From Sclerotiophoma versabilis (taxonomy: Eukaryota > Ascomycota > Dothideomycetes > Pleosporales > Didymellaceae), in assembly GCA_012274445.1 (NCBI GenBank), contig JAAROD010000014.1, positions 489,001 through 553,000 of the forward strand: 64,000 nt of DNA, in the 5' to 3' direction. Shown here in pieces: positions 11,800 through 22,906 of this stretch. Position 1 is the stretch's first letter, and the number at the start of each line of letters is the position of its first letter. Below the pieces are notes generated by a model. It searched no databases. It had not been told where the DNA came from and saw only the letters and a list, made by a program, of their open reading frames with translations. Made by a program: the position numbers and the translations under genes.

Positions 11800-12449
11800 A
11801 TGGATTCAGAAATCTATCATTTCACGACAAGGTATGGTACCAATGCTGACAATCTCGACATTACAACTGTGAGCCATATGGCAGCAGACTTGGTCCCTCT
11901 ACCTGATACCATTGGTACGTGTTGTGTCTTTGCTGTTCCATCGCATTTCACTAAATCATGATAGGCGACTATGAAAGGATTCGAAACCACTACACTGTCG
12001 GCGTCGCACAGAACATGCCCTGCGACAGTACGTCAGAGTCAACGAAAGCGTCAAGTAATGCAAGAATCGCCTACGAAGCCCACGTAAACTCGCTTTCCCT
12101 ATATCCGACGCATGCTGCGTATTACGAAAACCTTACCACGGCGATATCAAATGCATCGTATCCTTCAGCCAGCTCCATAGACATTACGCTGTCGAAAACC
12201 CGCCATCAATCGATCGGGCTAGCCTATATCTGTCCGTGCTGTAATATTAGCGATGGACACGTCAAACGCCAGTACAATAGACGCAATGGTATCACACCCG
12301 ATTCGACTGTCCCATCAGTCATGTCTGGAATGGAAGAAGCAATGATCGAGCTTCATCATACCTTCAAGAAGTCTAAGACCTTCGACGACTTTTCAAGCGG
12401 TCGAACTCTGCTGAGTATATATGTATCTTCTGCCAATGTGCTGCCGTAG
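11800..12449 (+). CDS. Hypothetical protein
   Basis: I do not recognise this protein. The frame starts at ATG 11800, runs to 11914, and continues at 11965 after a 50-nt intron with a GTACGT donor and an ATGATAG acceptor, a good match to the introns of neighbouring genes. The product is 199 aa. Near its middle is a small cysteine group (YICPCCNISDGH) reminiscent of half a metal-binding site, and about 60 residues later the helical segment MEEAMIELHHTFKKSKTF. No signal peptide or membrane segment is evident. The intron fit and the uninterrupted frame argue for a gene; the AT-rich, gene-poor setting argues for caution, and it could be a lineage-specific or decaying gene. Confidence 0.4.
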
Positions 12450-13102
12450 CAAACGCCTATACAGATTGTCTTGCCAGCTTTGTGTGTCTCCAAGATCTGC
12501 TCATTCATCTGAGAAGTTTTTACGCACACGCTCCTGAGAACTCTGAGCATTTCCACCACCGTTGTACACCAATCTCAACAGATTCTTAAATTCCATCGGT
12601 GCGCGAGAACGCCAATGGTATTCCCCAGTAAGGATCGGGGCAATACCGAGCCTTAAGCTGGCCGGATTATCAGTCATGATTCGTTACGTCGTAGATGCAA
12701 CTCTTTACAGTAAATTTCCTTCTTCTTCTCCAATGAAAATTGCATGGCATCCGCATTGTTCTTTTGTGCAAAAGTTGTGCGGCTAGATTCCATCTGTCCA
12801 CCCTGCCTTGAGATTACTGCTCTGTTCGACTGTCGTGAGATAAAGTCAGGCTATAACGTTGTGAGACTACATTGCTGAATCAATCAATGCCTACCACAGG
12901 CACGAATTTTCACCATGAACTTGTACTGCTCTACGAATGGTCTGGGTTCTCTTTACGTGCTTTCTGCCTTTTACTAACTGACAATTCTGTGGCTGATCAA
13001 TCGTTCAACTGGTACCATGAACAGCACGAGGATGTCTCCCGACATGATGAGCACACTTCCACAATCACTTCAGAGCTGACTTGAGTCATCCTTTCTAAGA
13101 CT
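12450..13102. other. AT-rich gene-free stretch
   Basis: Only short random frames on both strands. I see no RNA gene, repeat array or transposon end. Confidence 0.5.
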
Positions 13103-13653
13103 ATGGCCCGGTTCGATATCCCTAACGCCAACGCCTGCACCTTGCGCGAACAACGTATAGTCGAAGCCTGCATCTTCGAACTCGCATCCACCATCGTAAA
13201 CAAAAAGTACGCAGCTAAGCTGTAGTGAATTACATTCCGTGCATCGACTCGCTGAAGCACATCGAGAACGCGGCATTGCTAAAGCGGCTGCATGGTCGCG
13301 GTGAAGTCACACTGTCGAAGCGCGAGGAGGCATTTGCAAAATTAAAGATCTCTCTGGCAGACGAAGGGCCCGACAACTTTGATGAGAAGGCCGTCTAGAG
13401 CCTGACATTGTTGGATGCGATGTGCGAGAAGTTAGGTATGCCAAAAGGTGAGGTCCTTCGAATTGCTGGTGTCACGCTGGAGACGTGGGTAGAGCATGAC
13501 GAACTGGTCAGTGAGAAGGCTGGCCGTCGTCAAAAGGGTGTAAAGGGACGCACAACGTGGGCGTCTGCAGAGCAGACCGAGCGGCCTCGTAACGGCGAAG
13601 CAGGAAAGACGTTTCGACCTCAGGCAGCGAAGAAGAGACGCGAACCATACTGA
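13103..13653 (+). pseudogene. Possible decayed gene of unknown family
   Basis: Protein-like sequence continues across two frames. The first begins at ATG 13103 (MARFDIPNANACTLREQRIV) and hits tandem stops at 13223-13228. The second frame resumes at about 13231 (YIPCIDSLKHIENAALLKRL), is broken by TAG at about 13396, and continues through LTLLDAMCEKLGMPKGEVL to a Lys/Arg-rich basic tail ending at 13653. I tested the possible introns between the first two parts and none keeps phase with good splice sites. The charged composition and long open stretches suggest a former nuclear protein of about 180 aa. It could instead be two unrelated frames lying end to end. Confidence 0.35.
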
Positions 13654-14108
13654 GATGCTCTGAGATGACTGCGTCTAGGATGTACACAATTGCCGAGAAC
13701 TTAGCGTCAGCGATCCATGAATATTCAAATACTGCATGACCTCGAGGTTAAACACTTGATAGAACTTCGGTTTTGGGTCGAGTAGACTGTAGTATCTAGA
13801 AGTCTCTCGTTCGCCTCATGGTTAGGAGATACGATCTTCGAAGCAAACGACATGGATCGAACATGTGTGTCTCGTGTGTTGCCGTTTGCATCTTGACCTT
13901 GCTACGTGAATACAGGGAAGTGAAAGTATCGGCATATTCCAACACGTGATCCTGGTAGCTCCTTATGCTTACATATAAGTCCTCGTCCACCAGGCATCCC
14001 GCTTCTCTACTTCATTGGCAGTCTCAACTTTCAAGATTTTGTATATCCACACAAGAAACTCTTCTCTCCCTTTCAACTCTTCAACAAGCCCTACTCAGCG
14101 CCATCACG
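13654..14108. other. Intergenic region upstream of small secreted protein
   Basis: Presumed promoter of the small secreted protein at 14109. A pyrimidine-rich leader (about 14030-14100) precedes the ATG. No other feature is supported. Confidence 0.4.
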
Positions 14109-14330
14109 ATGCTACCAAAGTCCTTCCTCAATATGCTCCTCCTTGCCACGGTCATCGTCGCGCCTGTCGCATCCGCAGGCCGCACCTCCGACCGCTACGA
14201 CCCCTACAACCACTGCGGTGCGCCCTTCTGCGGATCCACTGGTAATGCTGCTGGCGCCGGCGCTCTGGCTCGCATGGACCGCAACGGTACCACCATCATC
14301 GTAAACGACAAGCTCAATGAGAGGCCTTAG
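14109..14330 (+). CDS. Small secreted protein, effector-like size
   Basis: The 73-aa product has a strong signal peptide: a hydrophobic core (LLLATVIVAPVASA) with a likely cut after ASA near residue 23. The mature part is about 50 residues, with two cysteines close together in HCGAPFCGSTG, a Gly/Ala-rich stretch, and a Thr/Ile segment (NGTTIIVND) holding one N-glycosylation sequon. I cannot place it in a family. Its size, signal peptide and location in a gene-poor stretch fit the general profile of fungal small secreted proteins, but nothing shows a host-directed role. The same frame is open further upstream, yet this ATG gives the canonical secretion signal. Confidence 0.55.
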   Translation: MLPKSFLNMLLLATVIVAPVASAGRTSDRYDPYNHCGAPFCGSTGNAAGAGALARMDRNGTTIIVNDKLNERP

Positions 14331-14796
14331 AAGACATAAGCATACCGCTCGTGTCCCTGGTACTGTTGTTTATGGTATTAGGGTTCATAGTGTAGGTCTC
14401 CCAGCCGAGAACGACTGGCTCCCAAGTGCGCTTGCCAACACGTTGTACTAAGATCCTTACTGACATGGCTCGGATCTAATTGAATACACTCGCGCGATGG
14501 TTTGTGCGCGTAGCAGCGAGGAACTGCTCTTGCATGGAGATAACTCATGTACGGTACGCCGATGGTCATGGCCGCGAACAAGTACCCAAAGCTTTTAACA
14601 GCGGAGTCTGGGGTTTTGGGTGAACAGTCTGTGTATGGTTGCGGTCGGAACTCAAGTCTTGAATGAAAAACTAGTTGTCCCTACCACCGGCTGTGATCTT
14701 GAAGTTGACGTGAGCCTGATGTGATCGTATCGTTCCTGCGAAGTGTTGAAGACATGTACCTCGTCTATTGGGTAGGTCTGCCTACACGCAGTACTT
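14331..14796. other. Convergent intergenic region
   Basis: Lies between the small secreted protein and the minus-strand F-box-like gene. No supported feature. Confidence 0.4.
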
Positions 14797-15759
14797 TTAG
14801 CTGCCCTTTTGCTTGTTTACAGCCCTCATCTGAGTGTCAATTCTGTTCATACTACTACACTCGTCGAGATATAGCTCTTGCACAAGGTTCGTGCTGCCGA
14901 ACCAACGTTCACCAAGACCAGCGCCGGGTAGGTGCGGTAACATTTGGGGTGATGTGGAGCTCCATTTAGCTGAGTCGGCTTTCTCGAAGTATTTAAGTGA
15001 ATCGATGGCCCATATCATTTCAGCGTTATCGTGATAATACTCCTTGAGCCGTGCGCGCCGTATGTTCCTGCGTACATCGGCTTCAACGTCTTGCCACGAC
15101 GATGCGGGCTCTACCGTTACTGGGTTTCCCTTTGCCTTACGAGCAACGGCTGTCTGATGGCTCGATGGATGGATGGGCCACATGGCTTTCAACTCCTCTA
15201 ATCGTACTTGTTCACGGAAGAACAGCTCTAACATGCCACGCCAATTTAACTGCATCTTGTACTCCTCGGCATCAACAACGAGGCCTGGTATATGGGTATC
15301 GTTGACCATGTCGCCAATGCTGATGGTATAGTTCGGCAGCTCAGGCTTGCGTTTCTCCACATTCTCATGCCACCTCTGCATGATGACACCCTTTGTCTTA
15401 TCCCTCATCCCGGCATCAACAGTTTTGTGTCCACGAAAGTGTCCAGAGAACCATGCAATGCCTTCCTCCTCGCCCTTGCCTAGGCGCTCAAACCCAAGTG
15501 TTATCGCAGGTTCGTGAGGCCCTCGTTTGCCGCCTAAATTGTGTCTGTCCAACATGAATTCTATGTGCACATCTCCAAGAAGGTTCTCGCTGAGTGCACG
15601 TTCAGCGCATGCTCTTAACGTCGGCGAAATGCGTCGACATGAGTGCCAAAGGTGCGAGAGGTCGTCGCAGTAGCTGAAGATGTCAATCCACACCTCAGGC
15701 GGTAGCGATGGACAGAGAGGTTCGCGAGCGGTCGGCGACGAAGATTTTACGCGCGTCAT
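14797..15759 (-). CDS. F-box-like domain protein
   Basis: This is a single-exon gene of 320 aa. Residues about 16-56 (SLPPEVWIDIFSYCDDLSHL, then WHSCRRISPTLRACAERAL) have the Leu-Pro-x-Glu start and hydrophobic spacing of an F-box, the motif that links substrates to SCF ubiquitin ligases through Skp1. The rest is mixed alpha/beta with many charged residues and no recognisable LRR or WD repeats. Pezizomycotina carry many such lone F-box proteins, mostly of unknown function. The frame is open throughout and ends with a basic tail (AVNKQKGS). The F-box call is from pattern only; the substrate is unknown. Confidence 0.65.
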   Translation of the reverse strand: MTRVKSSSPTAREPLCPSLPPEVWIDIFSYCDDLSHLWHSCRRISPTLRACAERALSENLLGDVHIEFMLDRHNLGGKRGPHEPAITLGFERLGKGEEEGIAWFSGHFRGHKTVDAGMRDKTKGVIMQRWHENVEKRKPELPNYTISIGDMVNDTHIPGLVVDAEEYKMQLNWRGMLELFFREQVRLEELKAMWPIHPSSHQTAVARKAKGNPVTVEPASSWQDVEADVRRNIRRARLKEYYHDNAEMIWAIDSLKYFEKADSAKWSSTSPQMLPHLPGAGLGERWFGSTNLVQELYLDECSSMNRIDTQMRAVNKQKGS

Positions 15760-16379
15760 CGCGGTCGTTGAAGGCTTTTTCTACATGATTCGCGTAGTGC
15801 TGGACAAGTTTGAAGGTGCTGGATGGCCTAGAAGACGTAAGATTTATGACGTAAGCAAGGTTAGCGTGAATTCTCGCTCCACGACTCGACATCACGTTGT
15901 TTCTCATTTCGCCAAGAAGATACATGAACTTCACTTGAGTCTGCTGAGGCTTTGTATTGTAACACGAACAAGGTGTCTTCCAGACCTTGATTAATACACG
16001 GTACAATCATGATAAGGTTCAGGGGACGGCACCGTACCGTTGACGACCTCCAGCGTGCAATTGTGATTGCATGGCAACGTACAGACCCTCCAATCGTCAT
16101 GGAATGGACAGCATAAACCAGCATATAAAGCGTTCCATACGCTGAAGTAGGCCCAGACATTGACGCGACTACTGTCCACACAAGAAAACCTCGATGCCTC
16201 AAGGCTGAAAGTCTTTCGAGCTTGATCATCTTACTGCACCTTCACTATGCTATCTCGTCGAACCCGTCTGTTCTTGTCTTTCACTTACCTCCATTTCGTA
16301 AGAGTCGCTCAACTGTTGGCACATTGCCCCTTCGCACAACTCTGCACCTTCCCTTGTCCGTTCTTGCCCGTCCGTTATC
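15760..16379. other. Divergent intergenic region
   Basis: Between the F-box-like gene (minus) and the secreted protein gene (plus), so it should hold both promoters. The stretch before 16380 is pyrimidine-rich, typical of a fungal 5' leader. Confidence 0.4.
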
Positions 16380-17546
16380 ATGAAACTGTTGCTTTCAACT
16401 TTCTTGTTCGCACTGTTACTCGCTGCATTCAAATTTGCCATTCCAGTACAGCATGTTCCAGGTTCCCCCAGTCACCTCAAACCCCGCGCAGTTGATCTTC
16501 CTGCAGAATGGGAAAAGGCATGGTGCAAGGGTGGAAAGTTATCTCAAGCCATGATCAGGAACGAGGATGGAGCAGCCGAATACGTCACGCCAGTCCGCAG
16601 TCCATGGGATGGCAGCCTCATCCAGCAATTCCGAACCTGGGGTTACCGCGAGATTGAAAACCACCGCAGCGAGCTGTGCGACTTTGGCCCCGACCAACAC
16701 AACCTCAAGCGTGCTTTCGCTGAACTCGGCATCGAGGTCGCTTCCTCAGCCGATGGAGGCCCCAATCAATGCTTTTATGTCGAGCACAAGTATGGGTCAA
16801 CGGTGCAGCGTCCTCCGAATGGGCAGTGGCCGGATCCAAACCAGCAATACTACATGGTCGGCGAGCAGCGATTTCGTGTGAGTGCTTACCGACATCACGC
16901 TGTTTCATGCATACTGAATACCTCCAGGAAACTGAAGCATACAGCACAATCGGTATCAACCCTGACGCCGGCGCCGTATACTTCCTCAACCGCCTTTCGC
17001 CTACCAAAGCCGCCAAAGAGAACTGGGGCATCCCAGAAGTCCGAAAGGAATGGCTTCCAGCCCTCGCCTCAAGCTCAGACCATGCTTGGGGTTTCTGGAA
17101 TCGCGCTAATGCTAGGAACCTGGGCGGAATCAAGAAGATCTTCGCCTGCATGATCACTAATGAGGTTACTCTCGCTCTGATTGACGAGGCGTTAAGGACA
17201 TATCCGCTGGGTCCAGGGGAGGGACGACCGAGGGGTGTGGAGAAGTGGCCGGGGACTTCGTTTCTGATGCGGTATGATGCTGCCCAGGCTCTTCTTGGTA
17301 TGATGCCTTTACTTCCGATCTGCGTTGGCCTACTGACTTACTCCAGGTTCACCTAACGGGTTGGCCGTCGGCTACTTTCTTGCCCAACACAAGCACCGCT
17401 TGGGGAACAAGTCGGTTGAAAAGATTACAGTATTTCGCCCGGACAAGGGTATGATGCCGTACCTGCTCTTCTGGATTGAAGATGCACCGCTGGCAACCCG
17501 AAGCCTCTTACCGAACAAGATGAGGAAGGCGCATATCCGACTTTGA
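16380..17546 (+). CDS. Secreted protein of unknown family, intact copy of a tandem pair
   Basis: Exons 16380-16877, 16928-17297 and 17347-17546 (introns 50 and 49 nt) give 355 aa. A signal peptide (LLLSTFLFALLLAAFKFA) is followed by a globular region with features such as FRTWGYREIENHRSELCDFG, NQCFYVEHKYG, INPDAGAVYFLNRLSPTKAA, DHAWGFWNRANARN and KITVFRPDKGMMPYLLFWIE. I recall similar uncharacterised secreted proteins, often in several copies, in Dothideomycetes, but know no activity for them. A broken paralogue follows at 17832-18860 and confirms the conserved blocks. Two cysteines (LCDFG, QCFYV) are kept in both copies and may form a disulphide. The start is the ATG that opens the signal peptide. 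Confidence 0.72.
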
Positions 17547-17831
17547 CCGGCTGTCCATTTGGCGGTCAGCAATGAGGGGTACAGAGCGTGTTCGCATTGT
17601 ATCCCTGAGGCTAATGATAGGTCCATAGTAAGCAACTAAAATGCGACGTCGAACGAGATTCTACAATACCTATTGGTTTTCGATTCGATCTCACCGCTTA
17701 ATCGTAGGTGCTCGGTTTTTGCATCAACTTACGCAAACTTTATGTGGTTTACGAACGAAGTGTATGATCCTGTACCTCTCGAAGTATCCTTGACGCCGTC
17801 AACTCTCTCAGATTCAATTTCGGCGCCAAAC

Positions 17832-18860
17832 ATGAGGATCAACTCACTACTAACGATAACATCACATCTGTCATGCGCAACACACTCGTTCTCCACCTAC
17901 CGCAGTACCACAAACACTATCCACATCCAATCCCGCGAAGTCCATGATGCCTTCCATATCGCCGTATGCAGAGACATAAAACTATCGTGGGCCATGCAAC
18001 TCCCCGCCATGTCTACCTCTCAGTTCCTCCCATCGATCGACAGCTCCTTTGACAGCGACCTGCGTGATGGCCTGCACCACTGGGGCTACACCGAGCTGCC
18101 CGTGCAAGGGCATTTGTGCGGCTTCGACACCACACACCACCTCGAGACCGCATTCCAGGCCTTGGGTGTGGATCCGAGGAGTGAGAGGCGAGGCGAACCG
18201 AGCCAGTGTTTCCACGTTGAGCACCAGTATGCAGACCATCCGCTGCCGATCAGGGAGTAGTTCTACTGGGCGGATGACGAGCGGTACCGGGTTTGTCGTG
18301 CTCTCGTCATGGGTGTTGCAAGTACTTAAACTGGCAAACACGGCATATTACGGGGGCACATTTCACCATCGGTGTCAACCCGGCCTCGGGTATCGTATAT
18401 TTCCTTAACCGCCGTAGCGCTCGAGAAGCCACAAAGATGTACTGGGGTCTTGGTAGTCCTCCAAACGAGCAGTTGCAGGCATTACGTAGTAGCTCGGACA
18501 CCACGTGGGGCTTCTTTAACCGCGTAAATTGGGGCAAACTGGGGAATATCCGTGCGTTTGTGAGCATGGTGGTAATGAACACAGATACCGCGCGTATTAT
18601 CAATCAGGTGCTGAAGATGCACAATGAGGATTTGTTTGAAAGACAGTATGAGGTTGATGGGCTGCAGCCGTGGCCTGGGACGACATTCGATTTCAACGAT
18701 GTTGAGGGTCAAGCCTTGTTGGGTACGTGGAGTCTTTGTCGGGTTCTGCTCTGCATCGACTAACACTTAGTATCGGCAGTTGGGTAGTGATAAGATTATC
18801 AGTAAGATTATTGTGTTTCGGTTGGAACAGTTTGGGTCTCTGCCAAATCTGCTCTTTTAG
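17832..18860 (+). pseudogene. Broken tandem paralogue of the secreted protein at 16380
   Basis: This copy keeps the same block order as its neighbour: LCGFD, SQCFHVEHQYA, IGVNPASGIVYFLNR, TTWGFFNRVNWGKLGN, PWPGTTFDF, GQALLG, then IIVFRLEQFGSLPNLLF. It is damaged in several places. TAG at 18258-18260 interrupts the first exon where the intact copy has NQQYY. The first intron has lost a usable acceptor before the next block. After the second intron the first part of exon 3 is missing and the frame meets a TAG. The N-terminal signal peptide is also weak, the ATG at 17832 being only a guess. I infer a tandem duplication followed by decay. The broken frame could be rescued only by several unlikely splice choices. 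Confidence 0.7.
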
Positions 18861-19049
18861 TTGGCTTGACTTGAACACAATACATAACGGAAAGGTTTGA
18901 TCTTCAAGCTAAATAGTATTAGAGGCGAGAATTGTTCAGTGCTTCGAGTTTGTATTAGTGAGTCTTTAGCTTCATCATCATGTCTCATACCACTTATAAC
19001 CTTAACATCACGATAGCTAAACCTTATCACGAGAGCCTACGGTTGGCGT

Positions 19050-19867
19050 TTAGAGCATGCCGAATAGCATAGCTACCATACCAAACGCGCCAGTCAAAGG
19101 CTTGGCAGCATTCGCAACAGCTGCACCAGACGACTGTGCCGTACCAGTCGAGGACTGCGTCGCAGTACCAGAAGCACTAGAGCTTGCCGCGGAGCCATAA
19201 GCCGAAGAAGATCTAGCTGAAGTAGACCTTGCGCTACTCGCAGCACTCACGTTCGCACTTGCACTCGCGCTCGAAGCGCTTCCACTCGCAGTAGGCGTCG
19301 CAACCGCTATCCAAGTCAGCCGTACACTCTCATGGAACCCAACTTGAACGAATTACTCACCGCTGCCAACATCCCTTACAATGGTGAACGCATCCTGCCC
19401 CAGGCTTGTGGTCCAGCACCCCAAATAGCTCTCCCCACTCCTTGCACCGGGCGTAGCGACCAGCACAGCCGTGTTACAGAATCCCTGGTCGCAGCGCAGG
19501 CTAGTCGACTGCGCGAAGAGGGTGCCAGCAGAACAGGATGACCAGAACACGCAGTCAGAACCAGAGCAGCATTGTGCAAGGGAGCCGGCGGAGGAGAGGG
19601 TGGCGGGGAAGTCGCAGGAGCGTACGTCGGAGACTATACGCTCTAATAGTGCTTCGGCTCGACAGAAACTTGATGGGAGGAGATTTTGAGGCTGTAGCAT
19701 GATGTAGGTGTTGAGGACTTACAGCTCGATGCGCCACTTTCGCTGATGTACCCCAGCAGTGTAGGGTCCGACTGCCGCTTCCCCAGCTGTGCTTTCGCGG
19801 TAATTTGTGGGTCCGGCGAGGCTGCCGCGACCCCGATGAGGCTGAGAAGTGCAATTGCTGATTTCAT
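19050..19867 (-). CDS. Cys-containing secreted protein with Ser/Ala tail and GPI-like C-terminus
   Basis: On the minus strand I read exons 19867-19723, 19633-19361 and 19306-19050 (introns 89 and 54 nt), giving 224 aa. A signal peptide (AIALLSLIGVAAAS) is followed by a possible Kex2 site (GKR), then a domain with cysteines in RSCDFP, AQCCSGSDC, SSCSAG, RCDQGFC and GCW. A long Ser/Ala/Thr tract leads to a hydrophobic end (AFGMVAMLFGML) typical of GPI attachment. The pattern, a small Cys-rich domain on a Ser/Ala stalk, recurs in fungal surface proteins of unknown role. The first intron is longer than its neighbours, and its acceptor (CGTATAG) was chosen to keep phase, so residues near 48-50 are uncertain. 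Confidence 0.65.
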
Positions 19868-20153
19868 GGCGATGCGATTGATTCTGCGTTGTTGTAGACA
19901 CGATCCTGTACGAGGAGAGATGGAGAGATTATGAATGCAAGGGGCGCTGGGCGCCTTCCCTCCTTTCTTCTTGTATTGTCACTGTTGCCGCGGTTTATCT
20001 ATTGTACTAGCTAGATGAGGGTTAGTCAGGTACAGGTCAAGCTCCACGGGCATGGCAGCTTACTTCCGATGCAATATCGATCTTGGGCTGCTGTTGGTGC
20101 TGTACTATCCAGGTGACTTGAACAACGTGTTGCTGTATGGCATTTAACGCTAA

Positions 20154-22906
20154 TCATGCCCTCAGACCCTCCATCAGAGCACCCTCCTCCCTCTTTCCCA
20201 CGGCCTGGAACACTTGCCCCTCTCCACCAACATCCAGCCCCTTTTCCGCCCTCTCATACGCCTCATTACTTCGATCAAGCAGAATCTCCAACTCCTCATC
20301 GCTGAACAGCTTTCCTTCACCCTCGCCCGCGATATCGAACTTCTCGCCATCACTTGTCCTGAGCAACTTCTGCAACTCCTCAACCTCTTGCTCCTTCTCG
20401 GCATCTCTACCTACATTATTCCGCACACCACCCTTCCTGATAACCAACTTTTCAAGGCGACGCTTCGCCTCCGCAGATTCGAGGAGTTTCTGCTCCACCG
20501 TATTCCTTGTAGCAAAGCGGTACACAATTACATTCCTGGTCTGCCCAATGCGATGCGCGCGGTCCATCGCCTGAAGATCCTGCTGAGGATTCCAGTCCGA
20601 GTCGAATAGAATGACCGTGTCCGCCGCTGCAAGGTTGATACCCTGACCACCTGCGCGAGTCGAGAGGATGAAGATGTTCGTTCCATTCTTAGACTTTGAT
20701 TTGTTGAAGGCGAGTATCTGCGCTTGTCGGTCAGATTGCGCAACCGAGCCATCGATACGAGAATGTGGCCAGGAACGCAGTGTAAGGTATTGTCCGATGA
20801 GATCAAGCGTTGTAGTAAACTGGCTGAAGATGAGGACCTTATGGCCACCATTAATCAAAGGAGGGAGGAGGGAATCGAGAAGCAGCATCTTGCCTGAGGT
20901 CGAGACTATGGTTTCATCAGGTTCTGTGTCCGATGCAAAGGTTTCGCCGCCTTCTACTTCAGCCTTGAGGAAGGGGTTAAAGAAGTTGTAGGGCGAGTTA
21001 CAGCAGAGACGGAGCTGCATGATGGGGTTGCCAAGCTTCTTTTGTAAGAGTTGGCGCTTTGCGATCTCGAAGGTCGCGGCTCTAATACGCTCTTCTTCGC
21101 CCTCTGAGTCGACTTCTTCCTCCTTTTCAGGCGTGCTTTCCTCCTTGTCGATGTTCGCAAAGTACTCATCGTCGCTGACCTCTTCATAGTTCCTCTTGGC
21201 TCTGCTCCGACTACGTGTGGAAGCCACTGAGGCAGGTGTACCCGCACGAGATGACTTTGCACTCTTGTTAGGCGTGTTCAAACCGCTGGCAGCTTTGCGC
21301 TTGAGGTTGTTGCTGTTATTGCCACGAATGTTGAGAGGTGTTCCAGCCCTGCTTGAAAGACCAACGCTTAGCCTCTCGACCGCCTTGTCCTCAAGGTATG
21401 ATCGACTCGTACCGTCCAGAATTGCCTGGTATAGCTCGCGCTGCATCGGCGTCAAAGGTGCGTATAGTACGTACTCACGCTTCTTGGGCATCAGAGACTC
21501 TACGTCAGTCTTGACACGTCGCAGCAGGAAGGGTTTGAGCACCGCATGTAGTGACTTAACTAGGTATTGCTGTCTCTCTTCGGAAAGAAGCTGCTCGAAA
21601 CTTGACTTGTCCTTTAGTCCGGAGAAATCGAACCAACTCTCGAACGTTGACAGCTTGTCAAACACGGTTGGTAGAAGGAAATGAAGCAGAGACCACAGCT
21701 CGACAAGGTTGTTCTGTAGCGGTGTGCCGGTAATCAGGAGACGATTGGCTGACTGGAATTGTTGTAGTTCACGAATGAGCCGGCAGTCCAGGTTCTTAAT
21801 GCGATGTCCTTCATCAATGATGATGAACTGCCACCCAAAATGGGTCAGAAACTTTCTGTCGTTCATGCATATCTCATAGCTGGTAACGACAACAGGGAAG
21901 TCTTTGGTGCTTGGGTTCTTGAGTCGGGTCTTGCGCAGCCTCTCGCGCTCTTTTTTATCGCCGTGGTACAGCAATACGGGTATGCTTGGTGTCCATTTCT
22001 CAAACTCCGCAACCCAATTGCTTGTTGTGCTCAGGGGTGCGGCAATTAAAAATGGACCAAATGAGTTGTTCTCCCACAAGTGGGCGAGCATGGAGATGGT
22101 CTGTATCGTCTTGCCCAACCCCATTTCGTCTGCTAGAATGCCATTTATGCCGTTCTGGTACAGTGACAGCATCCATTCCAGTCCTTCCAATTGATATGAT
22201 CGCATTGTGCCTCCAGTGACGAGCTTCGGTTGCCGTGCGGATTTGAGGTTCTGAATGCCAATATCCCCTGTCTTGACATTATTCTTCTCTCTATCATCTT
22301 CTGTCGCATCTTCTTCCACTTTCTGCTTGAGGTCCTCCTTCTTGAAATAGTCTGCTATGTTCGAGTTCTCCTTCTTTGGCCTTCCTCGCCCCCTTTTCCT
22401 TGTCGCAGTATTGGTCTTTGTGTCTGGTGTCAACGCGCCGCTCGCTGCGGAGTTTCGTGTTGCACGTCGTTGTGATTCTGCAGCTGCTCTCTCGGCATTC
22501 TTCTCGCGTTTCGAAGCTTGACCGTCCGTCTTCTCATCTTGCGCTTTTTCCTCATCTTCATGGCGCTGCATTTGTTGCAGCATGACTGTCGCGTAAAGCT
22601 GGAAATTTCAATGTCAACAACTGACTGACAAATAAGAAGTTAAATACTAACCTTGCTCTTGTTCATCAAAAATTCTAATTGTTGAAACTTCTTGTCCAAT
22701 ACGTCCTTGCCACTCTTGATGTCCTCCTGTCTCTCCTTCTCCAGTTGCGCGTCGCGCTTCGCGTCTTGCTTCTTGCGCTGCGATCTCATATGTGCCTCTT
22801 CGTCCTGCATTGTCTTTGACACATTGTCGTCGTCCATATTGGTCGGCGGAGGCGAGGAATCGGGACTAGGATCGGATTTCGCGCTTACGTTCGAAGAAGC
22901 GCTCAT
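20154..22906 (-). CDS. IRC5: SNF2-family chromatin remodeler, LSH/HELLS/IRC5 type
   Basis: Exons 22906-22652 and 22598-20154 (53-nt intron) give 899 aa. The helicase motifs are complete: Walker A (DEMGLGKT, about 242-249), DEGH box (about 347-350), GTPLQNN, then the C-terminal lobe with STRAGGQGINLAAADTVI and DRAHRIGQTRNVIVYR. DEGH in place of DEAH fits the LSH/DDM1/Irc5 group, which acts in genome stability, cohesin loading and, in methylating organisms, heterochromatin maintenance. An AT-hook-like RKRGRGRPKK lies at about 152-161 after a charged coiled-coil N-terminus. A Ser/Arg-rich acidic insertion sits between the two lobes. In Neurospora the related protein is MUS-30. It is the only clearly housekeeping gene in this accessory stretch. 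Confidence 0.92.
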
